DNA of 64,000 bases from Dyadobacter sp. NIV53 (GTDB taxonomy: Bacteria; Bacteroidota; Bacteroidia; Cytophagales; Spirosomataceae): NCBI RefSeq assembly GCF_019711195.1, contig NZ_CP081299.1:992001-1056000 (forward strand). Reading direction: 5' to 3'. Position 1 is the stretch's first letter; each line of letters begins with the position of its first letter. Below are positions 24,851 through 35,115 of the stretch, piece after piece. The notes beneath the pieces are model-generated. The model searched no databases. It worked only from the letters and a program-made list of their open reading frames with translations, and was not told the DNA's origin. The position numbers were made by a program, and so were the translations under genes.

Positions 24851-25181
24851 ATGGATTACTGTAAAATAAGGAGTTAAAATCAGGTATGTGCAATTAGTCA
24901 GAAGTTAGTCAGATAACATGATTAGAATCAGACTCGTCGAGATTATGCACAGCATTAGGTTTTGCTTTGTCGAACTAATATGATATGTTTGTTAAAAGTG
25001 TACATGCCGAAGTGAATTAACTACCCGGAGTTGAAACCTTTAAAGCCAAATGCTGATACTAATCAACGTATATAGCATCAGGTTAGGAAATGAACTAGCC
25101 CGAATTAGCGTTAAAAATAAGTAAGTCCAATTTGATTACCAGGTTACCAACTTCATCAACTATAAACTAAATTTACTTTCT
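24851..25181. other. Gene-free stretch before the GloVer protein
   Basis: About 330 bp without a credible frame, clear hairpin or repeat. It must contain the promoter of the GloVer-repeat gene; I could not pick a convincing one. Confidence 0.5.
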
Positions 25182-28100
25182 ATGAAAAATGTTATGTTTT
25201 CATTTTTTGGCTTCCGGCCTGGCAACTATTCTATTTTACTTTACGTTGTAATCTTTCTTTTAAGTATTCACTTATATTCGACAGCGCAAGGTGTCAACCA
25301 GCTTTGGGGGATGACTCCGGAAGGTGGAAAGAATGGCGACGGAACGATATTTAGCCTGGATGGTAATGGAAACAATTTACAAGTCAGAAATAATTTTACT
25401 TCAAACCCTGGTAAAAATCCAATTGAAACGGAATTGATGCTGTACAACGACAAACTGTATGGAATGACATCCAAAGGAGGTGCTTACGATGCCGGAGTTA
25501 TTTTTGAGTTGGATCCGAACACGAATACTTACAATAAAATTTATGATTTTAACGGAACAGACGGAGGTTATCCGGAAGGAAGTTTAATATTGGTAAAAGG
25601 CAAGATTTATGGAACTACACCACGAGGTGGAGCAAACAACTCAGGTGTTCTTTTTGAATGGGATCCAATCTCAAATGTATTTTCAAAGCAGTATGATTTT
25701 ACAAATGTACCTGGAAATCAGCTTAATACCCTTAACGGGATTCTTTACGGAACAACTAAAAGCGGTGGAGCAAATAACAAAGGGACTATATTTGAATGGG
25801 ATCCAAATGGAAACATCTTTTCAATCAAAATTGATTTTGATGGCATAAATGGAGCTAATCCTAACGGAGGTATGACAATCGTTAACAATAAATTCTATGG
25901 AATGACTGTGTCAGGAGGAAGTTCCAACAAGGGGGTCGTTTACGAATGGGACCCTGTTTCTAATAACTGCTCCGAAAGATTTAATGAGGGCAGTTACCAA
26001 AAACCGGCTTATTATAACGGTAAATTTTATTGGGTAAATACAAGCTCGGAAAGTGGTTATGGAACAAATCATTCTTTCAGAGAATGGGATCCGGTCAGCA
26101 ACATTTGTGCTTACTATGCTTTCCTAAGGTCTTTTGACCGCGAATTGACAGTTGGTTCTCTAACTGTTAAAAATGGAAAGCTTTATGAAGTTACGCATGA
26201 AGAGACTAATTCCCAAAATTTTGAGAATACTGGTTCCATATGGGAGTTTGATCTGGTTACCAAAGAATTAAACAGAAAAAAAAGCTTTAATTATTATCGG
26301 GGCACGCTCCCCAATGGTGCATACCCTGTCGGAGCTCTTGCGATTTACAATAACAAATTTTATGGAATGTCCCAACAAGGTAGTTCTGGTTTCTGCGGAA
26401 ATATTTTTGAATGGGACATTGACAATAACGGATTCAAGGTATTGAACTCATTTAATTTTTCAGAAAATGGGACTTTTCCTAATAAGAGTTTAACATATAA
26501 AGCCGGCAAATTGTTTGGAGTTACCAGAGGTGGAGGATCGTTTTCAACGGCAGGATATTTTAGACACGGGGTTATTTTTGAATATGATCTAATCAACAAT
26601 CTGTACAAAAAAAGATACGACATTAAGGCTTACGACCCGGATACCAAAGCCTATGGCGGAGGTGGTGGCACAAATTTAGTATTTTATTCAGGGAAGTTCT
26701 ATGGACTGGGATCTGGACAAACTGACAATGGTCATAGTTCCATTTTTGAGTGGGATCCTGAAACGAATAGTTATACAGAAAAATACGCTTTTCCTGCAGC
26801 GGGTGGAAACATTCCACTTGGAGACTTTTCCCTCTTAAATGACAAGTTTTACGCAACAGCTTCCAACGGCGGAGTTAACAATAAGGGGGTCATTTTTGAA
26901 TGGTCACCAACTACTAATTTGTATACCAAAAAATTCGACTTTTCGGATGAAAGTGGGTCCAATCCCTACGGGAACCTGACTCATAGCAATGGGAAGTTCT
27001 ATGGTCTGACAAAAAGTGGTGGTACCAACAATGGGGGTGTCATTTTTGAATGGGAGCCGATAGGTAATACCTATGTAAAAAAAATTGATCTTAATGTTAC
27101 CTCCGGTTTCAGCCCGGAAGGCAGCCTCGTGTTGCTGAATGGCAAATTTTATGGGGTAACCTCCAAAGGTGGTGCAAATGGTTTTGGCGTCATCTTCGAA
27201 TGGGACCCTGTTAGCAATGAGTATACTAAAAAATTTGACTTTAACCCCAACAGCGGAAAATTCCCCACAGCAAGTCTGACTTTTAACCAGGGTAAATTTT
27301 ATGGAATGACAAGCGCCGGAGGGAATCATGACCTTGGGACTGTGTTCGAGTGGGATAATCTTACCAACATATTTATCAAAACGACGGATTTTGATGGTCT
27401 CAATGGCAAAAAACCGGTTTTCTCGAACGGACTAATAACAGTTCCGTCCCCCGTAGCCAGTGCCTTCCCTGGCCGTTGCACTTCGTTTCCTGAGATAACC
27501 ATCAATAATAACAACAATAATAAATGGGTGGCCATCACTGATAACCAAGGTAATGCAGTGGCCGAAATCAATGCAAATGGCAATAACCTTGGGTTCGTAA
27601 GTACGAGCTTGTATATCAATAACCTGGCCGTAAGACAGGAAGGCAACAAAAATCTCTACCTGGACCGTAACCTGAGTATTACTCCGGAACACCAGCCCTC
27701 ATCCCCCGTTTCTGTAAGGCTTTACATAAAATCCGAAGAACTGGAAGCCCTGAAAACGGCCAAAAATAGTGACAATGTATTATCAGGTGTAACAGGGATT
27801 GGTGACATAGCCATTTTTAAAAGCGAAACAGGCTGTACTGCAGGTATCTTAAAAAGCGCGGTACCTCTTGCTACTACCGGGTTGAGCTGGGAAGGCGGAG
27901 GATATGTATTGACGGCTTCTGTCAGTTCCTTTTCTACTTTTTATTTTGCCAAGAATACTATTGCCGCCCTGCCTGTAACCTTGGTACGTTTCACGGGCAC
28001 ACCCCATGAAAAGAGTGTCCGGTTACAATGGAGCACTGCTTCTGAATCTAATTCTGCCGATTTTGAATTGCAGCGCAGTAAGGACGGAACCCGGTTTTTA

Positions 28101-28508
28101 ACACTGGCTACGGTGAACGCCGCAGGTGAAGCCACCTCGCAAAAGGATTACCAATATGATGACCTGCAGCCTTTACCAGGTATGGCTTACTACCGCTTAA
28201 AAATGAATGACCATGGCGGTACCTCCGCATTCAGCAGGATCATTTCGGTCGATATGAATAAAGATCAGCTTATATATCTGTTCCCCAACCCTGTCAGTGA
28301 TGACTTAAATCTTAGTCTTAACGATGACGAAAAGACCAGTTATAAGATTATGGATGTAAACGGTAAAGTACTGAAAGAAAGAATATTAGGAAAAACCAGT
28401 AAATCTCAACTAGTGTTCATCAACATCAAAGACCTTTCTGTTGGGTTATATTTTATAGTCGTAGAAGGATCCGGTTCCCGGCAAACATTGAATTTTATGA
28501 AGGAGTAA
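25182..28508 (+). CDS. Secreted GloVer-repeat protein with T9SS sorting tail
   Basis: 1108 residues. The signal peptide (YVVIFLLSIHLYSTAQG near residue 21) is followed by about 15 tandem repeats of 45-60 residues, each with a G-K-FYGMT-x-GG-x-N-x-GVIFEWDP-x-x-N-x-Y pattern. This is the GloVer repeat of choice-of-anchor proteins, which are beta-propeller-like and of unknown ligand. After residue 760 there is a spacer with IND-repeat-like sequence, then an FN3-like stretch (LVRFTGTPHEKSVRLQWSTA) and a T9SS type A tail (LIYLFPNPVSDDLNL to the stop). It is expected on the cell surface or in the medium. A strong hairpin follows the stop. Confidence 0.92.
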   Translation: MKNVMFSFFGFRPGNYSILLYVVIFLLSIHLYSTAQGVNQLWGMTPEGGKNGDGTIFSLDGNGNNLQVRNNFTSNPGKNPIETELMLYNDKLYGMTSKGGAYDAGVIFELDPNTNTYNKIYDFNGTDGGYPEGSLILVKGKIYGTTPRGGANNSGVLFEWDPISNVFSKQYDFTNVPGNQLNTLNGILYGTTKSGGANNKGTIFEWDPNGNIFSIKIDFDGINGANPNGGMTIVNNKFYGMTVSGGSSNKGVVYEWDPVSNNCSERFNEGSYQKPAYYNGKFYWVNTSSESGYGTNHSFREWDPVSNICAYYAFLRSFDRELTVGSLTVKNGKLYEVTHEETNSQNFENTGSIWEFDLVTKELNRKKSFNYYRGTLPNGAYPVGALAIYNNKFYGMSQQGSSGFCGNIFEWDIDNNGFKVLNSFNFSENGTFPNKSLTYKAGKLFGVTRGGGSFSTAGYFRHGVIFEYDLINNLYKKRYDIKAYDPDTKAYGGGGGTNLVFYSGKFYGLGSGQTDNGHSSIFEWDPETNSYTEKYAFPAAGGNIPLGDFSLLNDKFYATASNGGVNNKGVIFEWSPTTNLYTKKFDFSDESGSNPYGNLTHSNGKFYGLTKSGGTNNGGVIFEWEPIGNTYVKKIDLNVTSGFSPEGSLVLLNGKFYGVTSKGGANGFGVIFEWDPVSNEYTKKFDFNPNSGKFPTASLTFNQGKFYGMTSAGGNHDLGTVFEWDNLTNIFIKTTDFDGLNGKKPVFSNGLITVPSPVASAFPGRCTSFPEITINNNNNNKWVAITDNQGNAVAEINANGNNLGFVSTSLYINNLAVRQEGNKNLYLDRNLSITPEHQPSSPVSVRLYIKSEELEALKTAKNSDNVLSGVTGIGDIAIFKSETGCTAGILKSAVPLATTGLSWEGGGYVLTASVSSFSTFYFAKNTIAALPVTLVRFTGTPHEKSVRLQWSTASESNSADFELQRSKDGTRFLTLATVNAAGEATSQKDYQYDDLQPLPGMAYYRLKMNDHGGTSAFSRIISVDMNKDQLIYLFPNPVSDDLNLSLNDDEKTSYKIMDVNGKVLKERILGKTSKSQLVFINIKDLSVGLYFIVVEGSGSRQTLNFMKE

Positions 28509-28513
28509 CATTT

Positions 28514-28565
28514 AAGGCGATGAGTCTTTTAATATCAATCTAATAGTAAAAACTCATCGCCTTAA
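28514..28565 (+). terminator. Terminator after the GloVer gene
   Basis: TAAGGCGATGAGT (28514-28526) pairs perfectly with ACTCATCGCCTTA (28553-28565), and the T-rich and A-rich flanks inside the loop extend the stem. It begins 6 bp after the stop. No long T tract follows, but the stem is strong. Confidence 0.75.
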
Positions 28566-28622
28566 TGTTTTCGGAACATAAAATCAGTTTGTAGGAAGGC
28601 TACCTAATTTCCTTTATCAGGC

Positions 28623-29087
28623 ATGAACAAAAGATATTTTATCAGCGTATCGCTTATGACTTTTGTGATCCCGGTGGCTGGATTCATAACAGAGTATCTT
28701 TTAACACACGTTCCATTATCATTTGAATTATTCGGCAAGTGGTTCATTTTTTCAGCAGTCGGGCTCCGGTTGTTTGTTGCGGGGATTCAGCAATCCGTAA
28801 AACCTGCTTTTACTGCCAGGGAAATTTTTCATATTGAGAATCCTGATATTTTCCCGGTTATTCGTGAGTTGGGTTTCGCCAATTTGTGTTTCGGACTAGT
28901 TGGTATTATTTCACTTTTTAAACCCGACTGGAGAATTGTCAGTGCATTTGCAAGCGGGCTTTATTATGGTTTTGCGGGTCTTCAGCACATGATAAAAAAA
29001 CCAGTCAGTACTAATGAGACTTTTGCATTGTGGACTGACATGATCATTTTTATTATACTGCTGGCTTATTCTATTGTGTCAACATAG
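28623..29087 (+). CDS. Four-helix membrane protein (DUF6790-like)
   Basis: 154 residues with hydrophobic segments near residues 8-28, 40-60, 90-120 and 135-152. The pattern WFIFSAVGLRLFVAGIQQ, then DIFPVIRELGFANLCFGLVG, is seen in an uncharacterised membrane family (DUF6790-like by memory). Function unknown. A short TTGTAGGAAGGCTACC hairpin lies about 25 bp before the start. Confidence 0.72.
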   Translation: MNKRYFISVSLMTFVIPVAGFITEYLLTHVPLSFELFGKWFIFSAVGLRLFVAGIQQSVKPAFTAREIFHIENPDIFPVIRELGFANLCFGLVGIISLFKPDWRIVSAFASGLYYGFAGLQHMIKKPVSTNETFALWTDMIIFIILLAYSIVST

Positions 29088-29141
29088 TTTTCAAATGCGA
29101 TAAATACCCTTTTCAACAGCAATATTAAAAAGTAAAACAAC

Positions 29142-29708
29142 ATGAATATCTATAAAAAAGAGTTATCACCAGAAGAGCGGGATGAACTTCTCAAAATATT
29201 GAAAACGCGTTTTGAGAAAAACATGAATCGTCATAAAGATTTGGAATGGAAGAAGATACAGGAAAAATTGGAAGCTAACGGCGAAAAACTACGATCGCTC
29301 GATGAAATGGAAATAACCGGCGGCGAACCGGATGTAGTTGGTTTTGACGAAAAAACGGGTGAATATATCTTTTATGATTGTGCGTCAGAAAGTCCCAAAG
29401 AAAGAAGAAGTTTTTGTTACGACCGTACGGCACTGGATTCAAGGAAAGCAAACAAACCGGAAAATAGTGTCATAGATTCAGCGGCAGAAATAGGTATAGA
29501 GCTGCTGACAGAAGAACAATATCAGGATTTACAGCAACTCGGAAATTTTGACCTGAAAACGTCGAGCTGGCTGAAAACGCCTGATAACATCAGAAAACTG
29601 GGTGGTGCTATTTTTGGTGACCGTCGCTTCGGCAGAGTCTTTATATATCACAACGGTGCTGACTCCTATTATGCCGCAAGAGGATTTCGTGGTTCCTTGC
29701 GAGTGTGA
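29142..29708 (+). CDS. DUF4256 family protein
   Basis: 188 residues, soluble. Conserved DUF4256 segments are present: LLKILKTRFEKNMNRHKDLE, MEITGGEPDVVGFDEKTGEY, FYDCASESPKERRSFCYDR, AAEIGIELLTEEQYQDLQQL and a C-terminal DSYYAARGFRG. Function is unknown, but the family is widespread as a small monomeric protein. It starts 55 bp after the preceding membrane-protein gene and may share its transcript. Confidence 0.9.
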   Translation: MNIYKKELSPEERDELLKILKTRFEKNMNRHKDLEWKKIQEKLEANGEKLRSLDEMEITGGEPDVVGFDEKTGEYIFYDCASESPKERRSFCYDRTALDSRKANKPENSVIDSAAEIGIELLTEEQYQDLQQLGNFDLKTSSWLKTPDNIRKLGGAIFGDRRFGRVFIYHNGADSYYAARGFRGSLRV

Positions 29709-29941
29709 ATTTTGTTATAAGTGTTGGATAAAAATTCAGGACACGACATGTTTTATGATCCGTATCACAACTGATACATCAATCCCGATAGTGCTCATTC
29801 ACTGTTGAAGTGCTATGGACAGGCAAATTTTAGACAGGATTAAAGGATGAACAGGATTTGCCAGTTCCAAGATTCAGGATATGCAATAGCGATTTAGAAT
29901 TTGTAAATATCAAATGAGTATCTTCTAACGATAACCTTATT

Positions 29942-30403
29942 ATGATTACATTTTCAACACTTGCAATTCTGCTTCCGGCTGCAATCATGCTGCATGTAAC
30001 GGAAGAGTTTTTATTTCCCGGCGGCTTTGCCGAATGGTATGCAGAACTCAGGCCTCCAAAAACTGAGGGTATCAGATATGGGTATCTCGTTTGGATCAAT
30101 ACATTGATGATCGGGGTTTGTGTATTGCCGTTATATCTGGGTGAAAACCCGCGCGCTATTTCTATTTGGTATTGTAACACGGCCATTGCCGGCATCAATG
30201 CGTGTTTCCATATTTATGGCGTGTTTGTCTTGAAAAAATATTCTCCCGGAGTTGTAACTGGTGTTCTTTTCTATTTACCACTATTTATTGTCGGAAGCTG
30301 GCAATTATTATCAGCCGAAAGTATAAGCTTGTTAAAAGCAAGTGTATTTGTGGCAATAGCTATCGGCTATCATGTATTTTCCTATATCAGACAGGGCAGA
30401 TAA
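29942..30403 (+). CDS. HXXEE-domain membrane protein
   Basis: 153 residues with the family signature LHVTEEFLFPGGFAEWY near residues 18-34 (His-x-x-Glu-Glu) and about four to five membrane helices. HXXEE proteins are presumed integral membrane enzymes because of the conserved charged motif in the membrane, but no reaction is established. Single gene, with 230 bp of non-coding sequence upstream. Confidence 0.88.
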   Translation: MITFSTLAILLPAAIMLHVTEEFLFPGGFAEWYAELRPPKTEGIRYGYLVWINTLMIGVCVLPLYLGENPRAISIWYCNTAIAGINACFHIYGVFVLKKYSPGVVTGVLFYLPLFIVGSWQLLSAESISLLKASVFVAIAIGYHVFSYIRQGR

Positions 30404-30815
30404 TAACCCGGATTTGGCAGTTGAAAGCCGTTCATTGGTAATTGCTCAGGACGATAATTTGACAAGCTTTGGTAATTTAAATGCAAAAATTAAATTACTT
30501 GATTCATTGAGCAGATGGGTAAGGCTGGAGATGTCGGGATCAGTACATTTAAATCTTAAGGTTTATCCGAAAACATACCCGCTAACAGAATTTCGTACTG
30601 GCTGGATACTTGAACGGAATGGTTCTGTTTTTATATGGAAATTATCATGATTTATTTTCGGTAACCCGCTGGTAATTTAAATTTACCTAAAGATAGGAAA
30701 TGCCTTAACCAGATTGGTATTAACATGAAATAGCCGGAGTAGAAATAATGTTCAATATGCTTAATAGGGCAGGCAGATATTTTTATTTATAACGGAATGA
30801 TCAAAAAATTTTTTT
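30404..30815. other. Gene-free stretch between HXXEE gene and response regulator
   Basis: A frame of about 90 codons overlaps the end of the HXXEE gene (30372-30650), but it has no recognisable motif and an unlikely start inside that gene, so I do not call it. The rest is AT-rich. Confidence 0.4.
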
Positions 30816-31238
30816 ATGAATAAAAACGGGGACATTATCATCATTGAAGACGACGACGATGATAAAATTCTATTAGAAGAAGCATTTACATCATTGGATT
30901 ATCTGAATAAAAGAAAATACTTTCCGGATGGCCTGGCTGCACTGGAATATCTGCACAATACATCAAATACTCCCTTCTTAATTCTTTCAGATATTAACAT
31001 GCCTAAGCTAAACGGGTTTGAATTAAGGAGCAAGTTGCACACCGATTCGGCCCTAAATCTAAAATGTATCCCTTACTTATTTTTCTCGACTGCAAGAAGT
31101 CAGCAAATGGTAATTGATGCTTACAGTATGTCGGTTCAGGGGTTTTTTATAAAAGAAACATCGTTCAGCGAACTAAAAGATACGCTCAGGATAATTATAG
31201 AATACTGGAAAAAATGTGCCGCTCCGAATGACTTTTAA
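30816..31238 (+). CDS. Single-domain CheY-like response regulator
   Basis: 140 residues, receiver domain only. The acidic cluster IIIEDDDDDKILLEEAF is followed by the phospho-acceptor aspartate in LILSDINMPKLNG, a Ser/Thr at LFFSTARS, and a conserved Lys in GFFIKETS. It has no output domain. Such stand-alone receivers act in phosphorelays or on protein partners. No histidine kinase is nearby in the window. Confidence 0.92.
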   Translation: MNKNGDIIIIEDDDDDKILLEEAFTSLDYLNKRKYFPDGLAALEYLHNTSNTPFLILSDINMPKLNGFELRSKLHTDSALNLKCIPYLFFSTARSQQMVIDAYSMSVQGFFIKETSFSELKDTLRIIIEYWKKCAAPNDF

Positions 31239-31315
31239 AACCTCCTCGAAGTTTATGAGTCGTGGCTTCTCTGTCAAAAAACGATTTTGCCCTCACTGCA
31301 ATAACTAAAACTATT

Positions 31316-32584
31316 ATGAAGCTGGCTCCCGCACGCTGGTACCGTATCATACCGATCGTTTTTGTAACTTATAGCCTTGCCTATCTGGACCGCGCCAATT
31401 TTGGTTTTGCGGTTGCAGGTGGTATGTCGGATGACCTGAACATGAGCAAAGGCACATCCTCGCTGCTGAGTTCATTATTTTTCCTGGGTTATTTCTTTTT
31501 TCAAATTCCCGGAGCACAATATGCCGCACATAAAAGCGCAAAAAAACTAATTTTTCTTTCACTCATCAGCTGGGGTGCTCTGGCTGCCGCAACCGGGATG
31601 GTCAATGACGTAAAGACCCTGATTGTAATTCGATTTATGCTGGGTGTGGTGGAAAGCGCAGTTATGCCGGCCATGCTGATCCTGCTAAGCCAGTGGTTCA
31701 CAAAAAAAGAACGCTCGACGGCAAACACTTTTTTGATTCTGGGTAACCCGGTCACCGTTCTCTGGATGTCTGTTTTGTCCGGATATATGATCGATTCAAT
31801 GGGGTGGCGATGGATGTTTATTCTTCAGGGAGTGCCCGGTATCATCTGGGCCTTCGTCTGGTGGAAAATGATTGACGAAAAGCCAAAAGACGCAAAATGG
31901 TTAACTGAAACAGAGAAATATGAAGTTGAAAAGCAACTGTATGATGAACAGATCGGTATCAGGCCGGTCAAAAACTATATGGAGGCATTCAAATCCAGAA
32001 CGGTAATTTTGTTGTGCCTGCAATATCTGCTTTGGAGCGTAGGCGTTTATGGTTTTGTCATGTGGTTACCCTCCATCATCAAAGCCGCTCCGGATATGGA
32101 CATTGTTAAAACCGGCTGGTTATCTTCAGTGCCTTATATTCTGGCAATCGCCGGAATGCTTAGTGCTTCTTATTTTTCTGATAAAACCCTGAACAGGAAA
32201 ATCTTCATCTGGCCTTTTCTTTTGATCGCATCCTTGTCATTTTTTGGCGCTTATCTGCTTGGCAAGGATCATTTCTGGATATCGTTCGCATTGCTGGTAT
32301 TGGCAGGCGGTGCTCTTTATGCTCCTTACGGGCCATTTTTTGCGGTTATAGCCGATATTCTTCCAAAAAATGTAGCAGGCGGAGCTATTGGATTGATCAA
32401 CAGTTTGGGTGCGCTGGGGTCTTTTGCAGGATCTTATCTGGTTGGTTATCTCAACGGCCAAACAGGCAGTTTCGATTCATCTTATATTCTGATGTCCATG
32501 GCATTGCTGTTTTCAGCTATCATCACCATCATTGTTGTCAAATCTGCCGATCCTCAATTGGTGCAAAAAACCATTGTTTCCTGA
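31316..32584 (+). CDS. MFS transporter, anion:cation symporter type
   Basis: 422 residues from ATG 31316 (MKLAPARWYRIIPIVFVTYS), with about 12 membrane helices. Family features of the ACS branch, which carries sugar acids such as hexuronates or glucarate: YLDRANFGFAVAG in helix 1-2, FQIPGAQYAA, RFMLGVVESAVMPAM, and the post-helix motif WFTKKERSTANT. A GTG at 31262 would add 18 residues. It is convergent with the Tat-exported oxidoreductase at 32653, and the pair may belong to one sugar-acid utilisation locus; the substrate is not shown by the sequence. Confidence 0.9.
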   Translation: MKLAPARWYRIIPIVFVTYSLAYLDRANFGFAVAGGMSDDLNMSKGTSSLLSSLFFLGYFFFQIPGAQYAAHKSAKKLIFLSLISWGALAAATGMVNDVKTLIVIRFMLGVVESAVMPAMLILLSQWFTKKERSTANTFLILGNPVTVLWMSVLSGYMIDSMGWRWMFILQGVPGIIWAFVWWKMIDEKPKDAKWLTETEKYEVEKQLYDEQIGIRPVKNYMEAFKSRTVILLCLQYLLWSVGVYGFVMWLPSIIKAAPDMDIVKTGWLSSVPYILAIAGMLSASYFSDKTLNRKIFIWPFLLIASLSFFGAYLLGKDHFWISFALLVLAGGALYAPYGPFFAVIADILPKNVAGGAIGLINSLGALGSFAGSYLVGYLNGQTGSFDSSYILMSMALLFSAIITIIVVKSADPQLVQKTIVS

Positions 32585-32652
32585 ATTAAAATTATACCAG
32601 GTTGCATCCCGGAAAATTACCCGATATACAGCCCGGTACAATCCGATGATCT

Positions 32653-34002
32653 TTAAACTTTCGGCTCCCAACCTTTTTCATATTCACGGCTCCATAATTT
32701 CTGGGCATCCTTGTCACCAATGATGTGGCCGTTTGTCGGATCAATGGACAGACTCCGGCCAACACGCCATGCAATATTTCCCAATTGCATCGCCACTACA
32801 CTTTTATACCCGATTTCAACATCACAATTAGGGCGGCGGTTGTTTTTGATCGCATCCAGAAAATCCATGACATGCAGGTTATCCATTCCCAGACTCGGAC
32901 TTGCGGTATTTCTTCCATCCACAGCGCCTTCTGTTTTGGACTTCACTTCCTTTACTAATTTACCATCAAGGTCGTAAATCGTGTAACTGTCACCGCCAGT
33001 ATCCAGACTTCCGTTTTCACCATAGAAAATAATGCCCCGGTCAAGGCCTTCTATTTTCCGCCCGTTTGAGCTTCTTGATTCCCACATCAGCGAAATCCTA
33101 CCCGGATAATCCATGGTTATTACCTGTGTATCCGGCGTTTCCCAATCATCCTTAAACTCATAACGCCCTCCTGCTGAACTGACACGGATCGGAAAATCGA
33201 CACCCAGTCCCCATCTTGCTACATCTACCTCATGTGTTCCGTTATTTAAAGCTTCGCCCGTTCCCCAATGCCAGAACCAGTGCCAGTCGTAGTGGATCAG
33301 CCCATCCTTGTAGGGCACCCTTGGAGCGGGGCCCTGCCACAATTCATAATCAAGCCATGAAGGAACAGTCCCCGGTTTCAAAAATGTTGCTTTTCTTTTG
33401 TTGGTATACCATGTTTTAGCCATATATACCCGTCCGATAATTCCTTTATGCAATTGCTCTATACCTTCGGTCAAAACAGGTGCTGAACGCCGCTGTGCTC
33501 CCATTTGAACAACACGGTTATATTTCCGTGCTGCTGCAACAGCCATTTCGCCTTCATGTGGATTATGGCTTAACGGCTTTTCGACATACACATGTTTACC
33601 CGACTGACAACCCATGATCGTAAGCGGAGCATGCCAATGATCGGGCGTAGCGATGTAAATTGCGTCAATTGATTTATCGTCCATTACTTTCCGGCAATCC
33701 TTTTCCGATTTGGGTACCGCAGTCTGTTTGGTTTTCAAAACCTCTTCGATTGCTTTGGGTATTGTGCGTTCATCCACATCACAAATGGTGCCTACTTCTG
33801 CATTTTTTTGTCCGGAAATAGTAGCAGACATCCCCTTTCCACGACTGTTTACACCAATAGTTGCAACACGTATCAGTTCATTGGCACCAATAATCCGCTT
33901 ATAACTTTTAGCACTGAACCCAAAAGCCGAACCGCCACCAATCACCACACCAGCCGAGCCAACGGCAACATTTTTTATAAAATCACGCCTGTTTTGTTCC
34001 AT
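32653..34002 (-). CDS. Tat-exported Gfo/Idh/MocA-family oxidoreductase
   Basis: 449 residues. The N-terminus has a twin-arginine signal (NRRDFIKNVAVGSAGVVIGG). It is followed by an NAD(P)-binding Rossmann fold (RVATIGVNSRGKGM, ATPDHWHAPLTIM) and the Gfo/Idh motif EKPLSHNPHEG near residue 143. The C-terminal domain carries WHWFWHWGTGEALNNGTHEV. Tat export means folding with cofactor in the cytoplasm and action in the periplasm, as known for many Bacteroidota and Planctomycetes homologues that act on glycosides. The substrate is unknown; it is convergent with the MFS transporter. Confidence 0.93.
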   Translation of the reverse strand: MEQNRRDFIKNVAVGSAGVVIGGGSAFGFSAKSYKRIIGANELIRVATIGVNSRGKGMSATISGQKNAEVGTICDVDERTIPKAIEEVLKTKQTAVPKSEKDCRKVMDDKSIDAIYIATPDHWHAPLTIMGCQSGKHVYVEKPLSHNPHEGEMAVAAARKYNRVVQMGAQRRSAPVLTEGIEQLHKGIIGRVYMAKTWYTNKRKATFLKPGTVPSWLDYELWQGPAPRVPYKDGLIHYDWHWFWHWGTGEALNNGTHEVDVARWGLGVDFPIRVSSAGGRYEFKDDWETPDTQVITMDYPGRISLMWESRSSNGRKIEGLDRGIIFYGENGSLDTGGDSYTIYDLDGKLVKEVKSKTEGAVDGRNTASPSLGMDNLHVMDFLDAIKNNRRPNCDVEIGYKSVVAMQLGNIAWRVGRSLSIDPTNGHIIGDKDAQKLWSREYEKGWEPKV

Positions 34003-34172
34003 TTTGATTGCTTATAAAATCTATTACCAATTAATAGAACATACGTATGGCAATCTACTTGTTTCGGTGTTTGTGTTGGTATTTTAAGGCAAAGTAATTG
34101 GGAAAGGATTGCTGTTCTAATACTATGTTTTCAGATTGCAAATTAGTGCTACCCAGACGCCTTGCTCCAGGT

Positions 34173-35012
34173 TCATTTTACCATCCCCAAAATATTCAAA
34201 ATAGTCCTGTCTTCTACCTTATTGGCATCTAAATCGCGCTCGTAAAATTCTGCAATACTTCTTTTCCTTCGCGTAGTATCTGCAAGGCCCCGTTCAACTT
34301 TCTCGATATGCTCTTCGAGCGACCGGCAAAAATAATGGTTCAACTGGATTTGGTTTACGCTTGTATCTGATAAATGGCTCGTAATGGGAATAAAGTTCTC
34401 ATTAACAGCATAATAATCTTTAATAAAGGTAAATAAGTGTGCACCTATCGAACGTCTGACATATTTAGTTTGTACAATCATTTTCACATGGGAATTCAAA
34501 TGAAAACCAACTTCCGACCTGAGCAAAAAGCTTTCTAACTGTGATTGGTTCGTTCTTATTTTATGCCCGCCCGACCCGAATATCAACCAGTTTATACCGA
34601 TCCCGCCAAATTTTTCAAATTTTTTCAGGAAAGCCGGCAAGTCGCCATTTGTACTTTTAGGAACAATAAATTCATCAGCGTCTATAAAACCGATCCATTG
34701 AGACGATTTTCGTTGCCTGATCAAACAGTCATTATAGGCTTTCACTTGTTTGGCCCTGCCATGAACCTTTATTACAGTAGCATACGCCGACAAACCTAAG
34801 TTCTTCAATGTCTCTGTAACAGATACTTTACTTTCATTATCATAAATAAAAAAATGGTCAACCCCTATTTTTCTGTGATAAGTAATCCATTCCTCTAAAT
34901 ACTCATTTTCATCCTTTACTATACAACACAACGCCAGATTGTACTGCTCTTTCGAGTCTTTATTAATTATTCTATCCAGCCAATCTGTAACACCGAAACC
35001 TTTGAAAATCAT
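34173..35012 (-). CDS. Glycosyltransferase family 2/92-like protein
   Basis: 279 residues. The start LALCCIVKDENEYLEEWITY, then HHR-type HRKIGVDHFFIYDNES, is the signature of GT2/GT92-like transferases. A donor-binding aspartate motif follows (IGFIDADEFIVP). The C-terminal part (HYFCRSLEEHIEKVERGLAD) resembles GT92 proteins. It has no membrane segment or signal. It may glycosylate a surface polymer or protein. It is next to a leucine-rich-repeat gene on the same strand. Confidence 0.88.
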   Translation of the reverse strand: MIFKGFGVTDWLDRIINKDSKEQYNLALCCIVKDENEYLEEWITYHRKIGVDHFFIYDNESKVSVTETLKNLGLSAYATVIKVHGRAKQVKAYNDCLIRQRKSSQWIGFIDADEFIVPKSTNGDLPAFLKKFEKFGGIGINWLIFGSGGHKIRTNQSQLESFLLRSEVGFHLNSHVKMIVQTKYVRRSIGAHLFTFIKDYYAVNENFIPITSHLSDTSVNQIQLNHYFCRSLEEHIEKVERGLADTTRRKRSIAEFYERDLDANKVEDRTILNILGMVK

Positions 35013-35115
35013 AAAAATTTATATGTAACCGCACTTAAGACAAAAGTAACCAAATTTATACCTGGTGTTTGATCCTTTTTAAATTATTAGGAGAAGATAT
35101 AATTGATTTTTTCCT

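Noticed and set aside
30372..30650. 92-codon frame overlapping the end of the HXXEE gene
   Set aside because: Starts inside that gene, no motif, no repeat of the pattern elsewhere; most likely chance.
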